DNA of 64,000 nt, taken from assembly GCF_905220365.1 (NCBI RefSeq), contig NC_061126.1, forward strand, positions 8,928,001 through 8,992,000, in the 5' to 3' direction. The notes beneath the pieces were generated by a model. That model searched no databases, was not told where the DNA came from, and worked only from the letters and a program-made list of their open reading frames with translations. The stretch is from Vanessa cardui. Lineage: Eukaryota > Arthropoda > Insecta > Lepidoptera > Nymphalidae. A program made the position numbers and the translations under genes. Below, one piece after another: positions 25,680 to 37,625 of the stretch. Position 1 is the first letter of the stretch, and each line of letters begins with the position of its first letter.

Positions 25680-26640
25680 TTATTATCTACTGGAACTACT
25701 GCGATGGCTGTGTTGGGTACGGTGGAGTATAGGCTGAGGAATCCCGTCTATATAATGCATCCACGGCTACTCTGTGCTGACCTCCATTCGTGGTGGCTTG
25801 GTGGAGTTTCCGTTTGGAAGCGCGAGTTTATCGTTCGAGCTCCAGAATAAAAAGCAACAGGTTTATTTTAAAATAAGCATAGATGTATTAAAATTAAATA
25901 TAATTTATGCATTTTTTTTTAAATACCACCGACGACTCATTCATTGTTATAGTGGACAAATGGTGGACAAACGGGAAGCTTATAGGTGCGTTGCCGGCCT
26001 TTAAGGATTTTCTATGATTCCGAAGTCGTATCAGTTCGGAAAACTGCCGGTGAAAGCTGGTTCCACAGAGTGGTTATGCGAGATAGAAAATGTCTTAAAA
26101 ATAGCACTGTTGTGGATTTGCGGACGGTCAAATGGAAGGCGCTGGTACTAAGGAGCACCCGCCAAGAGGTAACAGACCGAGCTTTTTTGATGCCAATTTG
26201 GTTTTGTGTTCCAATTGACCGCGGAAATGAAGAAGGCTCGAAATATCCACGCCATGTATTCTGATACTAGCGGCGATACTACTATGTGGCGGCTATCGAA
26301 ATGTTCTGAAATCGTGGAGATATAAATAATGGTAATGTTTTAGCGTTTAACGCGCAAAGTTCCGTCTTTTTGGGCTTGAAGTGGACTAAGTTTAGCCGGA
26401 GGGTCCGTAGCTACAAAGTGAGCCGGTGAGGGCAGGGCGCCGATCTATTTCCCCGCCATAAAATATGTTGATGAAGACAATTTCAGACACAAGTTTGCTC
26501 CGGTTTTCTCAGACGTTTTCCCGAGAAATATTAACCCTGTCAGTGTATGAGGTACCTACGGTACTGTCGTCTGCATAGCAGTGAATGCAGAAGAAACAGA
26601 GTGGGTGATAGAGCCTTGTGGAATCTCTAGAACTCTCAAT
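25680..26640 (+). repeat. Probable decayed transposon segment, less A+T-rich
   Basis: About 950 bases with clearly higher G+C than the flanks and broken open frames on the + strand (for example GESWFHRVVMRDRKCLKN at about 26050-26100). I recall similar wording in lepidopteran non-LTR elements, but cannot name the family. No host gene structure is seen. Confidence 0.35.
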
Positions 26641-27141
26641 CGAATTCTAAAAATTTTTTAACTAGTAGAAAGCTTCATTATTCCTGAGTGCTATTGGCTC
26701 TAAATTGTTTCTATAACATGTATATTAACCGAGCTATCACAACTTTTGTCTAGCAAGATGGAAAAAAATACCTCATAAAACAGAATTATTTGCGTGCGCT
26801 GCCTAAACAGTTACTTAAAATTAAAAACAATATATGGCTACCTGGTTCATCTTAATTATTTCTACAAAAAAGTCCCCGATAGCATATCTGTATCTTTTAT
26901 ATTTTACCTTTTATACTTATTTTATTGCATTAATACAATTTTTTTTCGCCATACTTACGTTTAGTTGATTATTAGAGCAAAAAATATTAATTCTTGTGAC
27001 ATTAAATTATTTCAGTATCACAAGAACATCATACAGATAAGATTTGCCATTTACAGTATATCAATTGGTCATACAGTTTCAGAGATAATATATAATTACT
27101 AAAACGCAAAATGTCCCCTATCATAACCTATTTGCCCATAG

Positions 27142-28002
27142 ATGGCGTTCTACGTCATTTTTCTGAATCGCGTTGTTAAGACTTTACGTGGATTGATACC
27201 CTCTCGAATTTTTATGCCCACGTTGTCGTTAGTTGGAGTTCTAAATATTACATGTCAGTTGCTTATTGGTTTCGGTTGTTTCGTTCGTATGGTTGTTGTT
27301 GTTGATAGATACCTCATGATCGAAAATATCGTAATTTCGTTGTATGTTTGTTTTGTATGTTCGTAGTTTCTTAGTTATTTCTATCGTAATAATCGATACG
27401 AGTTATTCGATATTACGATTGTTTTGTTTTGTAAAGGCGGACGGTGTTCGAGTCGCTCTCCCTTTGTTCATAATTATTTTCAAGTCTGTGCGTAGTTTGT
27501 TGAGAGCATGCCTAAAAGGAAATCCCAACTGTCCCAGCAGACATCACTGACAAAAGCCGCTCGAGTACGCCCTACGCAAGAGACTACTAATAAAAGATTT
27601 AAAAGACAACTTAATTGTGGCGACCATTCTCATCGGCCCAGGAGCTGGCCAGAAATACATCCATTTTTCCCATTGGCAACTATTTGTTGGTCTATCAAGA
27701 GTGGGATCATCCGAAAAGCAGATTATTCTGTTACCGGAAAATAAAACAACCTTAAACATTGTATATAGAGAAGCTTTAAATTAAATAGATACCTAACTTA
27801 AATAAATAAATAAAATAAGTAAAAGGCGACTTAAGGGTTAAATTACCTTGAGCAGAAAAGAGAACTTCGGTAATCTTAGAAGTTACTGATCTGATTCAAA
27901 AAAATATTATACTCATAAAATTAAATACAGTAATATCAATCGAGTGTAGTCTTATGTTAAAACAATAAATTTTCCGCGGACGAAGTCACGGGCAGAATAG
28001 CT
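27142..28002 (+). mobile_element. Internally deleted Helitron
   Basis: Has the start of a Helitron Rep/helicase protein (ATG at 27508, MPKRKSQLSQQTSLTKAA) joined within about 100 bases to the extreme C-terminus of the helicase in another frame. That end lies at about 27633-27783 and contains HFSHWQLFVGLSRVGSSE and TTLNIVYREALN before a stop. Everything between is missing, so this is a deletion derivative. The 3' end probably lies near 28000, in a GC-rich hairpin (CGCGGACGAAGT region) of the Helitron 3'-terminal type. The 5' end is not located with confidence. Confidence 0.55.
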
Positions 28003-28019
28003 TCTGCCCGTGACTTCGT
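27980..28019. repeat. Perfect 18-bp hairpin at Helitron end
   Basis: Arms ACGAAGTCACGGGCAGAA (27980-27997) and its exact reverse complement (28002-28019), with a 4-base loop. The left arm belongs to the Helitron-type 3' end; the right arm is its inverted copy. Confidence 0.9.
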
Positions 28020-28059
28020 ACATACAGTCACGTTACAGTTACAGCGTAGTTTCAGGTAA

Positions 28060-28294
28060 ATTATAAAGCGGAAGAGTTTGTTTGTTCGTTTGTTTAATCG
28101 CGCTAATCTCAGTAACTACTGATCTGATTAAAAAAAATTGGATAGTCCATTTATAGAGGAAAGCTTTGGGCTATACAACATTACGCTGTCAGTGAGGAGT
28201 GTTGCAAAAACGGGACAAATTATTCACATTACCATTTTCTCTGACAAAACGAAAAATACGCGGGCGAAGCCGCGGGCGGCCGCTAGTATATATA
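28060..28294 (+). mobile_element. Helitron-like 3' end (Lep1-type)
   Basis: A non-autonomous copy ending in a GC-rich hairpin (CGCGGGCGAAGCCGCG) followed by GGCGGCCGCTAG and then T, the Helitron-type 3' end of hairpin plus CTRR. A TA-dinucleotide run follows. The body includes CAGTAACTACTGATCTGATT, a sequence repeated with changes near 27880 and 46460. Confidence 0.55.
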
Positions 28295-28302
28295 TATATA
28301 TA

Positions 28303-28492
28303 TTCATCTCGTGCTCGACGTCGACGGAAAATATAGTTAAAAAACCAGCATGTGGCTAATTTGTGATTTCACCAATTGTGAAAACACCAACTCGCATTGG
28401 AACAGCGTGGTGGAATGTTCCGAACCTTCTCCACAAAGGAAACGAAGGCCTTAGCGCAGCAGTGGGAAATTTACAGGCTGTTGTTGTTGATT
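28303..28492 (+). repeat. tRNA-derived SINE, 5'-truncated
   Basis: Starts at the TCATCTCGTGCTCGACGTCG segment of the SINE body and runs through GCATTGGAACAGCGTGGTGG to the TTTACAGGCTG and TTG-repeat tail. The tRNA head is missing; the copy follows directly on the TA run of the Helitron-like end. Confidence 0.75.
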
Positions 28493-28494
28493 AG

Positions 28495-29045
28495 CGGTTG
28501 CCCTTTTTTGGGATAGGGATTGCCCTCCTGGTAGACTGCATTGGTGCATCCACCAAAACAGTCTCTCAGGAGAGACTGCTTTCGTAGTCGGCAACTATTC
28601 GGCAAAGAGCGCCGACGATACGGTTTCTAACGTTATATACATATTTTTTCTATAATGTATATATATATATAGAACGTATCAGAAATTTTACAATCTGTCT
28701 TATACATTCCAAAATGTATTGGCGCTTTATAAAAGGCTTATTATCTTTTATATATTAAAATTACTAACATGACATAATGACGTTAAAAGTTAGTATCTTA
28801 ATCAAATAACTGTATTATTATTGCCTTTAGTCCTTACGTGAAATAATTCATTTTGTTTAGATTTATTGTAGTATCTAGACGGCCTAATTTTTTGAACATA
28901 TAAATAATTAATTACGTTTTGTTTGTTTAATTAATGAAAAACTTTTTTGATAGTACGATACCCGCGACTTTCTTTAACTAAGCGAAAAATTTCAGGGGGC
29001 TTTGAACCCCCAAGACACCCCCCCCCCCTGCGGCCATGACGTCAC
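28495..29045 (-). repeat. Dispersed repeat family, copy 1
   Basis: Matches 48447-49690 in reverse complement. Shared marks are TCGTAGTCGGCAACTATTCG, the segment ATTGCCTTTAGTCCTTACGT and the CCCCCAAGACACCCC region before GGCCATG. No coding frame is seen and the family is not identified. Copy 2 differs by an inserted 0.77-kb element, so this copy serves as an empty-site reference. Confidence 0.65.
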
Positions 29046-29640
29046 CGATATCATTACACACATATTTTTGAAAACAACCATTATCGTTTATAAACTGCGT
29101 AAGTCGGAGGTGACTTGTCGTTTTTGATTTACCAAGGCTACAAAGGCCAGCAAGGTAGTTTCTACGACGCGTATGTACGTTTACTCTTTCACGCGGAGGC
29201 CGTCGCGCAACGCTAGAGTCTCACAGTAATCCTTCTTGTTTCTAGTGTCTCTTCAATGCTTCGAGCTCATTGGGAGAGGCGCTTTAGCAAATCGGACGCA
29301 GGATGTAAGTCTGCTGATAGATTATCGCATCCATATCCACCAAAATCGCGTTAAGACAGTTCCCACTTCATTTCGTGTGATATCCTCCCACTATGTCGCC
29401 CTTCTTTGCTCTTAGTTCTCTAGCAGCTAGCGTCGGACAGTCTTAAAGAATGCTTGCTCATTGTACCAAACGTGCATCGTTTAGACGGCCATTGTTGACA
29501 GAGACGGTTTCCTCGGTCCCCTCACATTAGGCAGTAGTCTGGGATCCTTTACCAGTTTTATTCAGGGGATAAGGAGCTCGAAGTGCTCTCGTAGCTCTAG
29601 CATCTGAAGTCATCGGCCTATAATTAAGTGAGTAATACAA
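29046..29640. other. Less A+T-rich stretch, probably decayed transposon
   Basis: A balanced-composition stretch between A+T-rich flanks with no surviving long frame. It resembles worn retrotransposon coding sequence, but I recognise no motif. Confidence 0.3.
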
Positions 29641-30669
29641 GATAAACATTTATTTAGTAAATGACAAATTCTTTATTCAGTATAGACGCTTTACACTCAG
29701 GCATTTGTGGTCAAACATTTACTATCGAGTTGGAAAGAAATACCATCGACATAAACAGGAAACGGTCGTTTTATTAATTTTAATTGTTTTTTTTCACAAA
29801 CATCCGAAGAAATAAAATACACGTCTGCAGTAAAGCTACTCAAAATAATTCATTACATTAGACTAATTGTCATGACTATGATAGCATTAATATGAACTCG
29901 CTCATACTTGGATTTGAGGTTCAAAGGCCGAAATCCGTTAGGTTATATGAAGGTTATATGATTTTCTGATATTCATATATCGCTGCGGCAAATCTTATCG
30001 AAGAATAGCACTGTATAGAGTTTATTGTAGTGTGCGTATTCCGCAGATGAGCTTTCTATACCCGCACTCTCATAATCGAATAGGATGGCAACATTTAAGA
30101 TTATTCAGGTGCAGAACTATCAGATCAATTTCACTCTAATGCACTAGAGTGTTAACACTAGCAACCTTATAAGCAAGCCACCACACCAAGACAGATATAA
30201 TAGACTTGCTAAGTGACTTTATTTCACGTCATGGTTTACACAACGGTCATGACATGTCCTAGACAAAACTGAACAAGGAATTTAATGCAGATATAATATT
30301 AACGGTGATTCGGATCAGTTTGAGGCAGCTACGAATTAATTTTACAAGTATATTTCGACGATTAACTTATCTCAAAAATAATTATTTAATTGATAAATCC
30401 AAAGACTAAGTTAATACATAATCCAATAATCAGTCATCCCATGTACAACGAATGTTTTTGATAAAGTTGTAAGGTCTTAATTTCCGCTTTAATTTATAAT
30501 TACATGATAAGGAAATCACAAACACAAAAATGAACATAAAGTAAAAATATTAATTTGATAAGAAATATAATTGATTTTCTTAAAAAGTGATTTGTAGACT
30601 AGAATTTATACTTTTCCATTGGTAAATAGTAACCATATGTATTTTTAGTTATATGTTTTCTGTTAGTAT
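29641..30669. other. Spacer downstream of nuclease copy B
   Basis: No gene recognised. The part next to 30669 should include the 3' UTR of copy B. Confidence 0.4.
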
Positions 30670-32603
30670 TTAAGAGAGGAGACCGTTAGATGCGTCGAAG
30701 TTTGGAATGTGGGCAATACGACGTCTGAAGTCAGCGATCGTGCAGCAGAAACTGTAGCCGATGTCCACGCGATCGGGCCGCCAGTTGATCCAGTTGAAAG
30801 CCGCATTATTACGACATCTATCCGTGCAGAATTGTAATCCTCTAGCCTCGGCAAGAGAATAGTAAGGGTTATTGATACTAACGAAGGCGGTACCACGGCG
30901 TCTCGATGCATCATAAACGACCTGAAATAAAGAAGTTTTTTTTCATTTTATTTATGTTTACAGCAAATTGTAATCACTCAATAATAAAAATAGCAATTGA
31001 ATTTGAACATGATTGAAAAAAAAATGGAATAATATATACCTTGTAGAAGTATTGAGGTACTGGTACTCGATTGTTAGTCTCCAAGAAAATATTTACAAAG
31101 CGTCCATTACCATCACGGAGTTGTGTCACACCGAAGGTTCCAGTATAGATGACAGTATTGTATCCAGCTGCGGCAATTCTTCTCCGAAGATTCTATGAAT
31201 ATCGAAAAAACCTTAATATTTTTTTATACTATCGTTTTTTCCTTACGTGACTATTACTGATAGCCAGGTCAAAAATTTAGCAATCAAATTGTTACTAATA
31301 TTATAATAAAAATCCACACAATAATACCTGCTCAAGGTTGTTCCAGTTACCAGCGTTGAATGGTTGCCATTGTGGTGCAGCGTTAATAAAGAAGAACGTA
31401 GACCTCTGTGCAGAAGCAAAAACGTGGTCACTTTTAGCAGTGAGGTGACCACGGGCTAAGAACTGAGTGTTAGTGATGTATCGGCCAACCATATTGGTTC
31501 CTACCAATCTACCAATGACATTTCTTTGGTTATTTTGTGTGTAGACAGTGTTTATGTTAACACCGGGGAAGAATGCACCAGCTGAAAAACAATCAGCAAT
31601 TGTAATAATCTATACCATAATATATGTAAGGTTTTAATAAAATGTCTTAATGTCTGTTACTTACGGAGCCATGTTGGTCTGTCAACACCGGTTTGGTGAA
31701 CACCATGAGTGGGGTTTTGGTTATACCAAACGTACAAAACTTCCATTCGGTTTCGGTCGAAGCAAGACCAGTATACAGTGTGAAAGACATTGTTAACAAT
31801 AAATCCTGTCCTGCAAGTCATTTAAATCATATACAATATACACAATTTTCTATCTGTATTAAAAGTACTGTAATATATTAAAAATCTATACCTAATGACA
31901 ACGTTGTTATTGAAACATCTTTGGTTCGTTTGCTGGGCTTCATAGAAAGGATGATTTGAACACGTCAATTGTCCGAAGGCCCGATTCCCATTTAACCATC
32001 CCGCGCCGGATACGAGATTATTGCTAACGCATCTGGCAGTCTGATTAAAAAGATAGTTATTATATCATAATTCTCATCACTTTAAAGTACACATAACTCA
32101 TGCTTAGAAAAAAGTATCTTACAGCAGTTTGAACATTGGAAATAATATTGGGGTGACGAATAAGCCGGCTCGGTCCTGGACACGATACGATGACTTCTTC
32201 ATTAGCATTGAGGCGCACTTGACCACTGTTTCCATTTGGTGTCAGAAAAGTATTTCTAGATCTATGGATGTAGACTGGTTGGGGCTGTCCAAAGTCGCCG
32301 TTAACCCGCAAAGTGCATGCTATAAATTAGACAATAAATAATGGATCAAATCAAATTAGATTTTTTTAATATCTTTACAAAATCCTAGTTATTTGGCATT
32401 TATTTACCATTGCGTGATGAAGCAGTTGCTGATATTGAAACATTAGCCCATTTCTGTTGTTCAATCTCAAGCCACTTATCCAGGTAGTCTTCAAACTCTT
32501 CTTCACCTAATTTAAAGGCTAATTCCGAAGGGTGTGGTAGCGTGGCTGGAATGGCGCTCACGGCTAAGGTGACCGATGTGATCGCAAGGATCAAACGAAA
32601 CAT
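30670..32603 (-). CDS. dsRNase: Secreted DNA/RNA non-specific endonuclease (dsRNase-like), copy B
   Basis: Predicted 448-residue paralogue of the gene at 14401-16622, with the same seven-exon plan: 32603-32408, 32319-32123, 32040-31892, 31810-31665, 31581-31328, 31192-31040, 30921-30670. All introns are GT-AG and the phases join. The signal peptide is MFRLILAITSVTLAVSA; the acidic EEEFEDYLDKWLEIEQQ follows. The active-site LARGHLTAKSDH and NAGNWNNLEQ are kept, as are the C-terminal cysteines (FCTDRC, YSFCCTI) and the end at LLS. Differences from copy A include a 3-residue longer exon 1 end and FDRNR for YDQNR before the nuclease core. All catalytic residues are present, so the enzyme should be active. 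Family knowledge suggests secretion and degradation of foreign dsRNA or DNA. Confidence 0.93.
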
Positions 32604-32710
32604 CGTTGTACAGTTGTCCGTTGCGACGACCAAAAACAAAGGCCCGTCGGCAACTTATGTGGAACAGTGTCACTGACATCATCTTTTCATGTGATATTTA
32701 TACGATATCC
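32604..32710 (-). promoter_or_regulatory. Core promoter and 5' UTR of nuclease copy B
   Basis: TATAAATA on the - strand (+ coordinates 32695-32702) is 28 bases before the A of a TCAGT initiator (32672-32676). The leader of about 70 bases (containing ATAAGTTGCCGACGGGCC) is nearly the same as in copy A. Confidence 0.7.
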
Positions 32711-33090
32711 ATATCTTTCCAAAACATAAAAAAAATAGATGTCATCGGACACCCGATAAAGACGATTAATTTTTAAATAAAATATTTTAATTTCATTAAG
32801 ATAAAAAGTCAGGCTTTTAATTTCAAAATGTGTATAATTTATAAATTATTTTTCAGATGCATAAATATTAACATTATAAATGCATAAATATTAACAGATA
32901 ATTACTTTATGTTTAAGAGATCGACAAAATTGATCTTAAACTTACTTACATTATATATAGGTAATTTATATATAAATAAATGAATTTTATTTTCTAATAT
33001 ATTTATATATATTTATTTCATGATTTTTTTTAGTTTCGATCATTCCATCACCCATCGTTTTCAGCCAAATTTCTTATAAAGATAACCATC
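32711..33090. other. Upstream spacer of nuclease copy B
   Basis: Very A+T-rich; includes an imperfect local duplication of ATGCATAAATATTAACA near 32860-32895. No gene or clear regulatory site beyond the core promoter. Confidence 0.4.
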
Positions 33091-33520
33091 TATACTTATA
33101 ATAAATCTGTAGGGAGGTCAATTCTGTACATGAAATATTTTTCCAAATTAACTATCAGAGATTGAAAAGGGGTCGATACTGATCGCAAAAATGCAATCAG
33201 TAAATTTTTTGTCTGTCTGTCCGTATAACCATACGGATAGAATGACAGACAGACAATAACGGATGTTATAGAAACAATAAGTAATCGACAGATTTTAATG
33301 AAACTTGGTATAATTATTTTTCATACTCCTGAGCTGGTTAAAGTATACTTTTCATCACGCTACAGTCAAAAGGAGCAGAGCAGTGAAGGGAAATGTTGGG
33401 AAAACGGGAAAAATTACTCCAAATTTTAAGTTTTCTTCGAGTGTACAACCTTAATGGTTAAGGCTACATAGAAAATTGTGTATTACGGAAATATTCTCCT
33501 GAAAATTATATAAAAAATAT
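33090..33520 (+). repeat. Dispersed lepidopteran repeat (CTGTCTGTC family)
   Basis: Matches a repeat type I recall from butterfly genomes: AATCTGTAGGGAGGTCAATT, then ATGCAATCAGTAAATTTTTT, then GTCTGTCTGTC, then ATTTTAATGAAACTTGGTAT. Around 33221-33263 the GTCTGTC run is followed by its inverted complement. It probably derives from a Helitron or LINE; the class is unsure. Confidence 0.45.
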
Positions 33521-34313
33521 GCCAGGACAGCCTTTGTCTACCTTTTATGTTTTACTCACAATAACACGAGTCACTCCCAATAGCTTAGTAGTTCGAAGCT
33601 TTCTGATTATATTTGTCTATTCCTGCTTTTATAATACTCTCAATCGTCCCAAATTAGTATTAATTTATTAGTATAAGTATTCTTTTTATGATTGACTGAC
33701 ATAATTTTTACCATTTTTCACATTTTTGTCTGTCTGACTCGAGAACATATGCACTAATCTTTATAAAAATTGGTATACAGGAAAAACATGTGCTTGCCGC
33801 AAATGATAGGCTATCTATATACAAAAGTGGATGTGTTTGTATGTGTGTCATCGATAAACTCAGAAACTATTTGATCGATCATTATGATTAAATGAATAAA
33901 GAGATTATGCTATCCCCATTGATGTAACTCGCCACCAGGTAGCGCTGCCATATAAAAATATCTACACCGTTCAACTGATTCTCATGAAAATGAGTACGTA
34001 CAAGTATTTTTTCACGGAGAAAGTGATTATTTCATCTGTATCATTAAAATTAACCAACAGATGGCCCTTACGAGTATCACGATGCATTTCTATGCCGATC
34101 AACCGATAAATATAAAATATGAAATATACATGAAAATCATTGATCATCATTGAATCAAATAATTTATATAAATAGAAACCACCATACCATTGAAGAAACA
34201 AAAGATCGGAACATCAATAATAATATATACGTCATCCAAAAGAGCTACGGAATAAACACACCAACAAGAAATACGTTTAGAAACAAATAGAATCCGAATT
34301 TCTACTTTGAGAG

Positions 34314-35560
34314 TTGCCAAAACTGTTAGTCAACGTAATGATCAAGTCAATCCAGATTTTCGAACAAGCATCTTCATCAAGAGATACTGAAAAACTTGAC
34401 GAGCGAGCCGAACGACTGGATGATCAACGATTAAATAGTAGACTAAGTCAAGAACTAGAACCAATCTCAATAAATTCCGATGTGATCATTGGTTCAATGA
34501 ACATAGTATGGACATATTATCACGCTATGATGTTTAAAATAAACTGCTGGTATAGTGCTACTCCACTGGCAAAATGTATTTACCACAACTGGTTGAACCA
34601 CCAGAACCTCTTCTTATCTACGTTACGGCAACTACTGAGGAGTCTGAATATTTCCTTTAATATATTAGAAATTACAATTCTTGTTTTGAAATGACATAAT
34701 TTGAAGCAACAAACTTGATCGCCATCATATGATTGGTTCTCTTCATCCAGTATCTAAATAAAATCTACAGTTTCTGGACATTTATTCCATGGACAAGGTA
34801 GAAAAAGATTGATCTTCGATTCATGTTCAATACTACAACTAATCGAGAAATCATCGCTAAATTTAGGATTAGGTATTCTTTATGAAAATAAATGTTTAGT
34901 TAAAGATTTTAAAACTTCTCTAGAAGGTGAAACAACAAATGATTCAAAGTCATTATCAATGCAGATAGAACGCCATTGAATGCAGAGCATGGAAGGCATT
35001 TTAATGCTGCCGTAGCTCCTGCAGTCACAGCTGTATTTGTCGGTACAGAAATTACAAAACGAGGTATTGTTATCACTAAGCGACACAAAAACAATCAAGG
35101 TGTCGCTGAAACACATCAATCGTATGACAATTATTACGATTATCCAATTATGTTAATGCGAGCAGAAGATGGATATCATCTCGGACTGTTTCAAAATATT
35201 CTCAAGACAGGCTCTGTGGCATCGATGAGTTAGTTGTATGGATTTTTTGCGTATCGTATAATGATTAGAGATAATCAATCTAACCATATTCTGAAGTGTC
35301 GCCAACTGTTTTAACAATTCATTGTTGACATGTACGCTATGGTCGAGAACGAACGATTAAACTACATTCGATACAACCAATCAAAACTCTGAACCAAAGA
35401 GTACATTTATTTACGAGATACAATATCGAATGATAAAGTAGCTGCTGATATTGGACAAGGATCTTCGTACAGTGGAAGTCCAAGACATATGTACGAATAT
35501 GCTCAGGATGCTTTGACGTACGTTCGCAAATATTGACAAGGTTATAAATGTAATAACATA
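34314..35560 (+). pseudogene. Helitron Rep/helicase N-terminal region, broken
   Basis: Remnant of the N-terminal half of a Helitron protein, spread over three frames with stops. Recognisable blocks in order: an Arg/Glu-rich start (EKLDERAERLDDQRLNSRLS); a degraded zinc-binding block (IGSMNIVWTYYHAMMFK, family Cys replaced); LPQLVEPPEPL in another frame; then HFNAAVAPAVTAVFVGTEIT and VAETHQSYDNYYDYPIMLMR (34976-35190); then YGFFAYRIMIRDNQSNHILK and GSPRHMYEYAQDALTYVR up to about 35540. Helitrons move by rolling-circle replication; this copy cannot encode a working protein. Confidence 0.8.
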
Positions 35561-35699
35561 TAACGATATTCGATAGAACCGGGTAAAAGAGGACGTGTTG
35601 GTTTGATGTAAACTTTTAGACTATAGAAATTTAATTAAAAATTTCATCGTACCTAAATAATATCGTATAAGTTTATGGGTGTTGTGATGTTAAAAATTT

Positions 35700-35745
35700 A
35701 TTTTTCTGCGACCCAGCGAAGCGGGCGGGTATAGATGTTTAACAT
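35700..35745 (+). repeat. Degenerate Helitron 3' end
   Basis: GACCCAGCGAAGCGGGCGGG forms the short GC hairpin seen at lepidopteran Helitron ends; the following TATAGATG is a worn version of the terminal CTRR. It lies between the Rep remnant and a helicase remnant, so two broken copies may be interleaved. Confidence 0.45.
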
Positions 35746-36059
35746 ATATATATATGTTTCAATATATTTTAAGCGCGAGTGACACTTTTAATACAATATG
35801 AATTCCACCAAAATATGAAAATCGTTATCACCAAATCATAATTTGAATTTTTATCCAACTAAAGAAACGCTAAACATCTATATATATTTAAAAGAAAGTA
35901 AAGTTATTCACACTACTTATAACTCAAGAACGACTAAACCAATTTCGCCGAAAATTGGTGGGGAGTATCTTAAAACCAGAAAAAGAATAAAGGATATTTT
36001 TAATCCCATTTCGGAACAGGACCAAGAATTAGATTTAGTTAAAGTACACACGACAAGAC

Positions 36060-36340
36060 ACGAAATGTTTTAGATGCAATGATTTTGTCCAGCGATTTTA
36101 ATCAAATACTGCCAATTTATTCCAAGGTCAACTGTTGCTGAAGAAATAAACGTTTGCCTTAAATCATCGTCGTACCTTACGAATACTAATGAAGATGTTG
36201 ATTTTTTCAGAGGGGCGCCGTATTATAGTGAAGGTCGTGAGTATGAGGAATTTCTTATGGCGTATGCAGGTTGCCTCATGATTTGGACTTCAAAGCTTGG
36301 TGAAAATTTAGTTTTTAGTGTTGGTGCAATAAAGAAAAAA
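36060..36340 (+). pseudogene. Helitron helicase remnant
   Basis: A short piece of the SF1 helicase: ILSSDFNQILP, then after a frame break PRSTVAEEINVCLKSS, matching the GDFRQ-LPV-PR helicase motif region of Helitrons as I remember it. The rest of the domain is missing or unreadable. Confidence 0.6.
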
Positions 36341-37399
36341 TAAATAAACTTTGATGTATTATTAACGTAAACAAATGATCAAAAACAGGTAGTCAATAAG
36401 TTCAATGTTCTTTTCTTTTGTTTAAACTTGACAGGCTTTTAATCTTGACTCGTATTACATTTTATTAATCTTGGGATTATTGAGATTTCTAAGCAGGGAA
36501 TGTCGTCATGAGCGTGCCCATCAATATTGATAATAATTTGATTTCAGATAAACACTCCCCCGGTACATGCTCTACCCACGTAATTATTGATAATAAAGAT
36601 TAATAAAATATTATAATTGCTCTTTGCCACAATCATTAATGTTTTAAATGATTGAATTGTCTGACATAAAAGACATAATATCACTTCAGTTGATAAGATA
36701 TTATCATTCTAGCTATTTTGATTGATTTAAAAAAATTAAAAAGGTAGTATGATTAAGCGTCCGAAAATCTATGTAACGTAAGTACGTTTTAAATTAAAAG
36801 GAGCAAATGAATAAATAAACAAAGTTTACAATTAATTTACTTATAACGGCAGTTAGAATCCTAGTTGCATTTTCTTTCATTTTGTCAGTTAGACGACATC
36901 CACTGAATATTGAGTATTGATATATTGACCATCAACAATAAATACAATGCACCTTCTATCTGTAAAAATTCTTTACATAAAGTTAGTATTGATATCATAT
37001 TTATCTAATTGATATTAAGTTATTCATAATTTTTTTCTAATCAGTTTGATCAACGAAATACAAGGTGTATCAAGGTGTCTCAAGTAAAAAGTAAATTATC
37101 ATAAAAATATTTTATTTAAAAAATATTAAGTTGACTAAAATAATATATTTTTCATTCATAATATAGGTGAATACATTTCATTTATTTAGTGTATAATACA
37201 AAACGTTTAGATTTAGAAATTTGACCGTAAATATTTCCGCAGCTGAAAAATTCCCTCGCGTGGATAACAACCCGTTTACTTATAATGTCAATTTTTATGT
37301 TATGTTTTCGAAATTTCTTGGTTATCCCTCGCATTAAAAGACAAAATTGTCTATTTGTAAGCTTTCCTTGCGATTGCTGCGAAAACTTTTTACTTTGTC
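36341..37399. other. A+T-rich spacer, nothing recognised
   Basis: No gene, repeat boundary or RNA gene could be supported. Confidence 0.4.
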
Positions 37400-37625
37400 T
37401 TAGGGCCTTGTGTAAGCTCGCCTAGGTAGGTTCCACCTACTTTTTAAATATTTTTTACCGCAAAACAACAAAACTCTGTGATTTAGCTTGGAGAACGAGT
37501 GAGCCAGTTTAACTGCAGTTTGGTATACAAGGGACATATCATATCATATACATATTAGTTCTTAAGGTTGGTGGCGCATTGGTTTTGCATTTTTCTGCCC
37601 ACCTACCTATTACATAAAAAATAAA
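37400..37625 (-). repeat. LINE 3'-tail fragment
   Basis: Worn reverse-complement copy of the 23150 repeat: GGCCTTGTGTAAGCTCGCCT, then AGTGAGCCAGTTTAACTGCA, then GGTTGGTGGCGCATTGG, then CCCACCTACCTATTACAT and an A-rich end. Confidence 0.6.

Noticed and set aside
34976..35233. An independent 85-residue host gene
   Set aside because: Its residues match a central block of Helitron proteins and the flanks continue the match in other frames.
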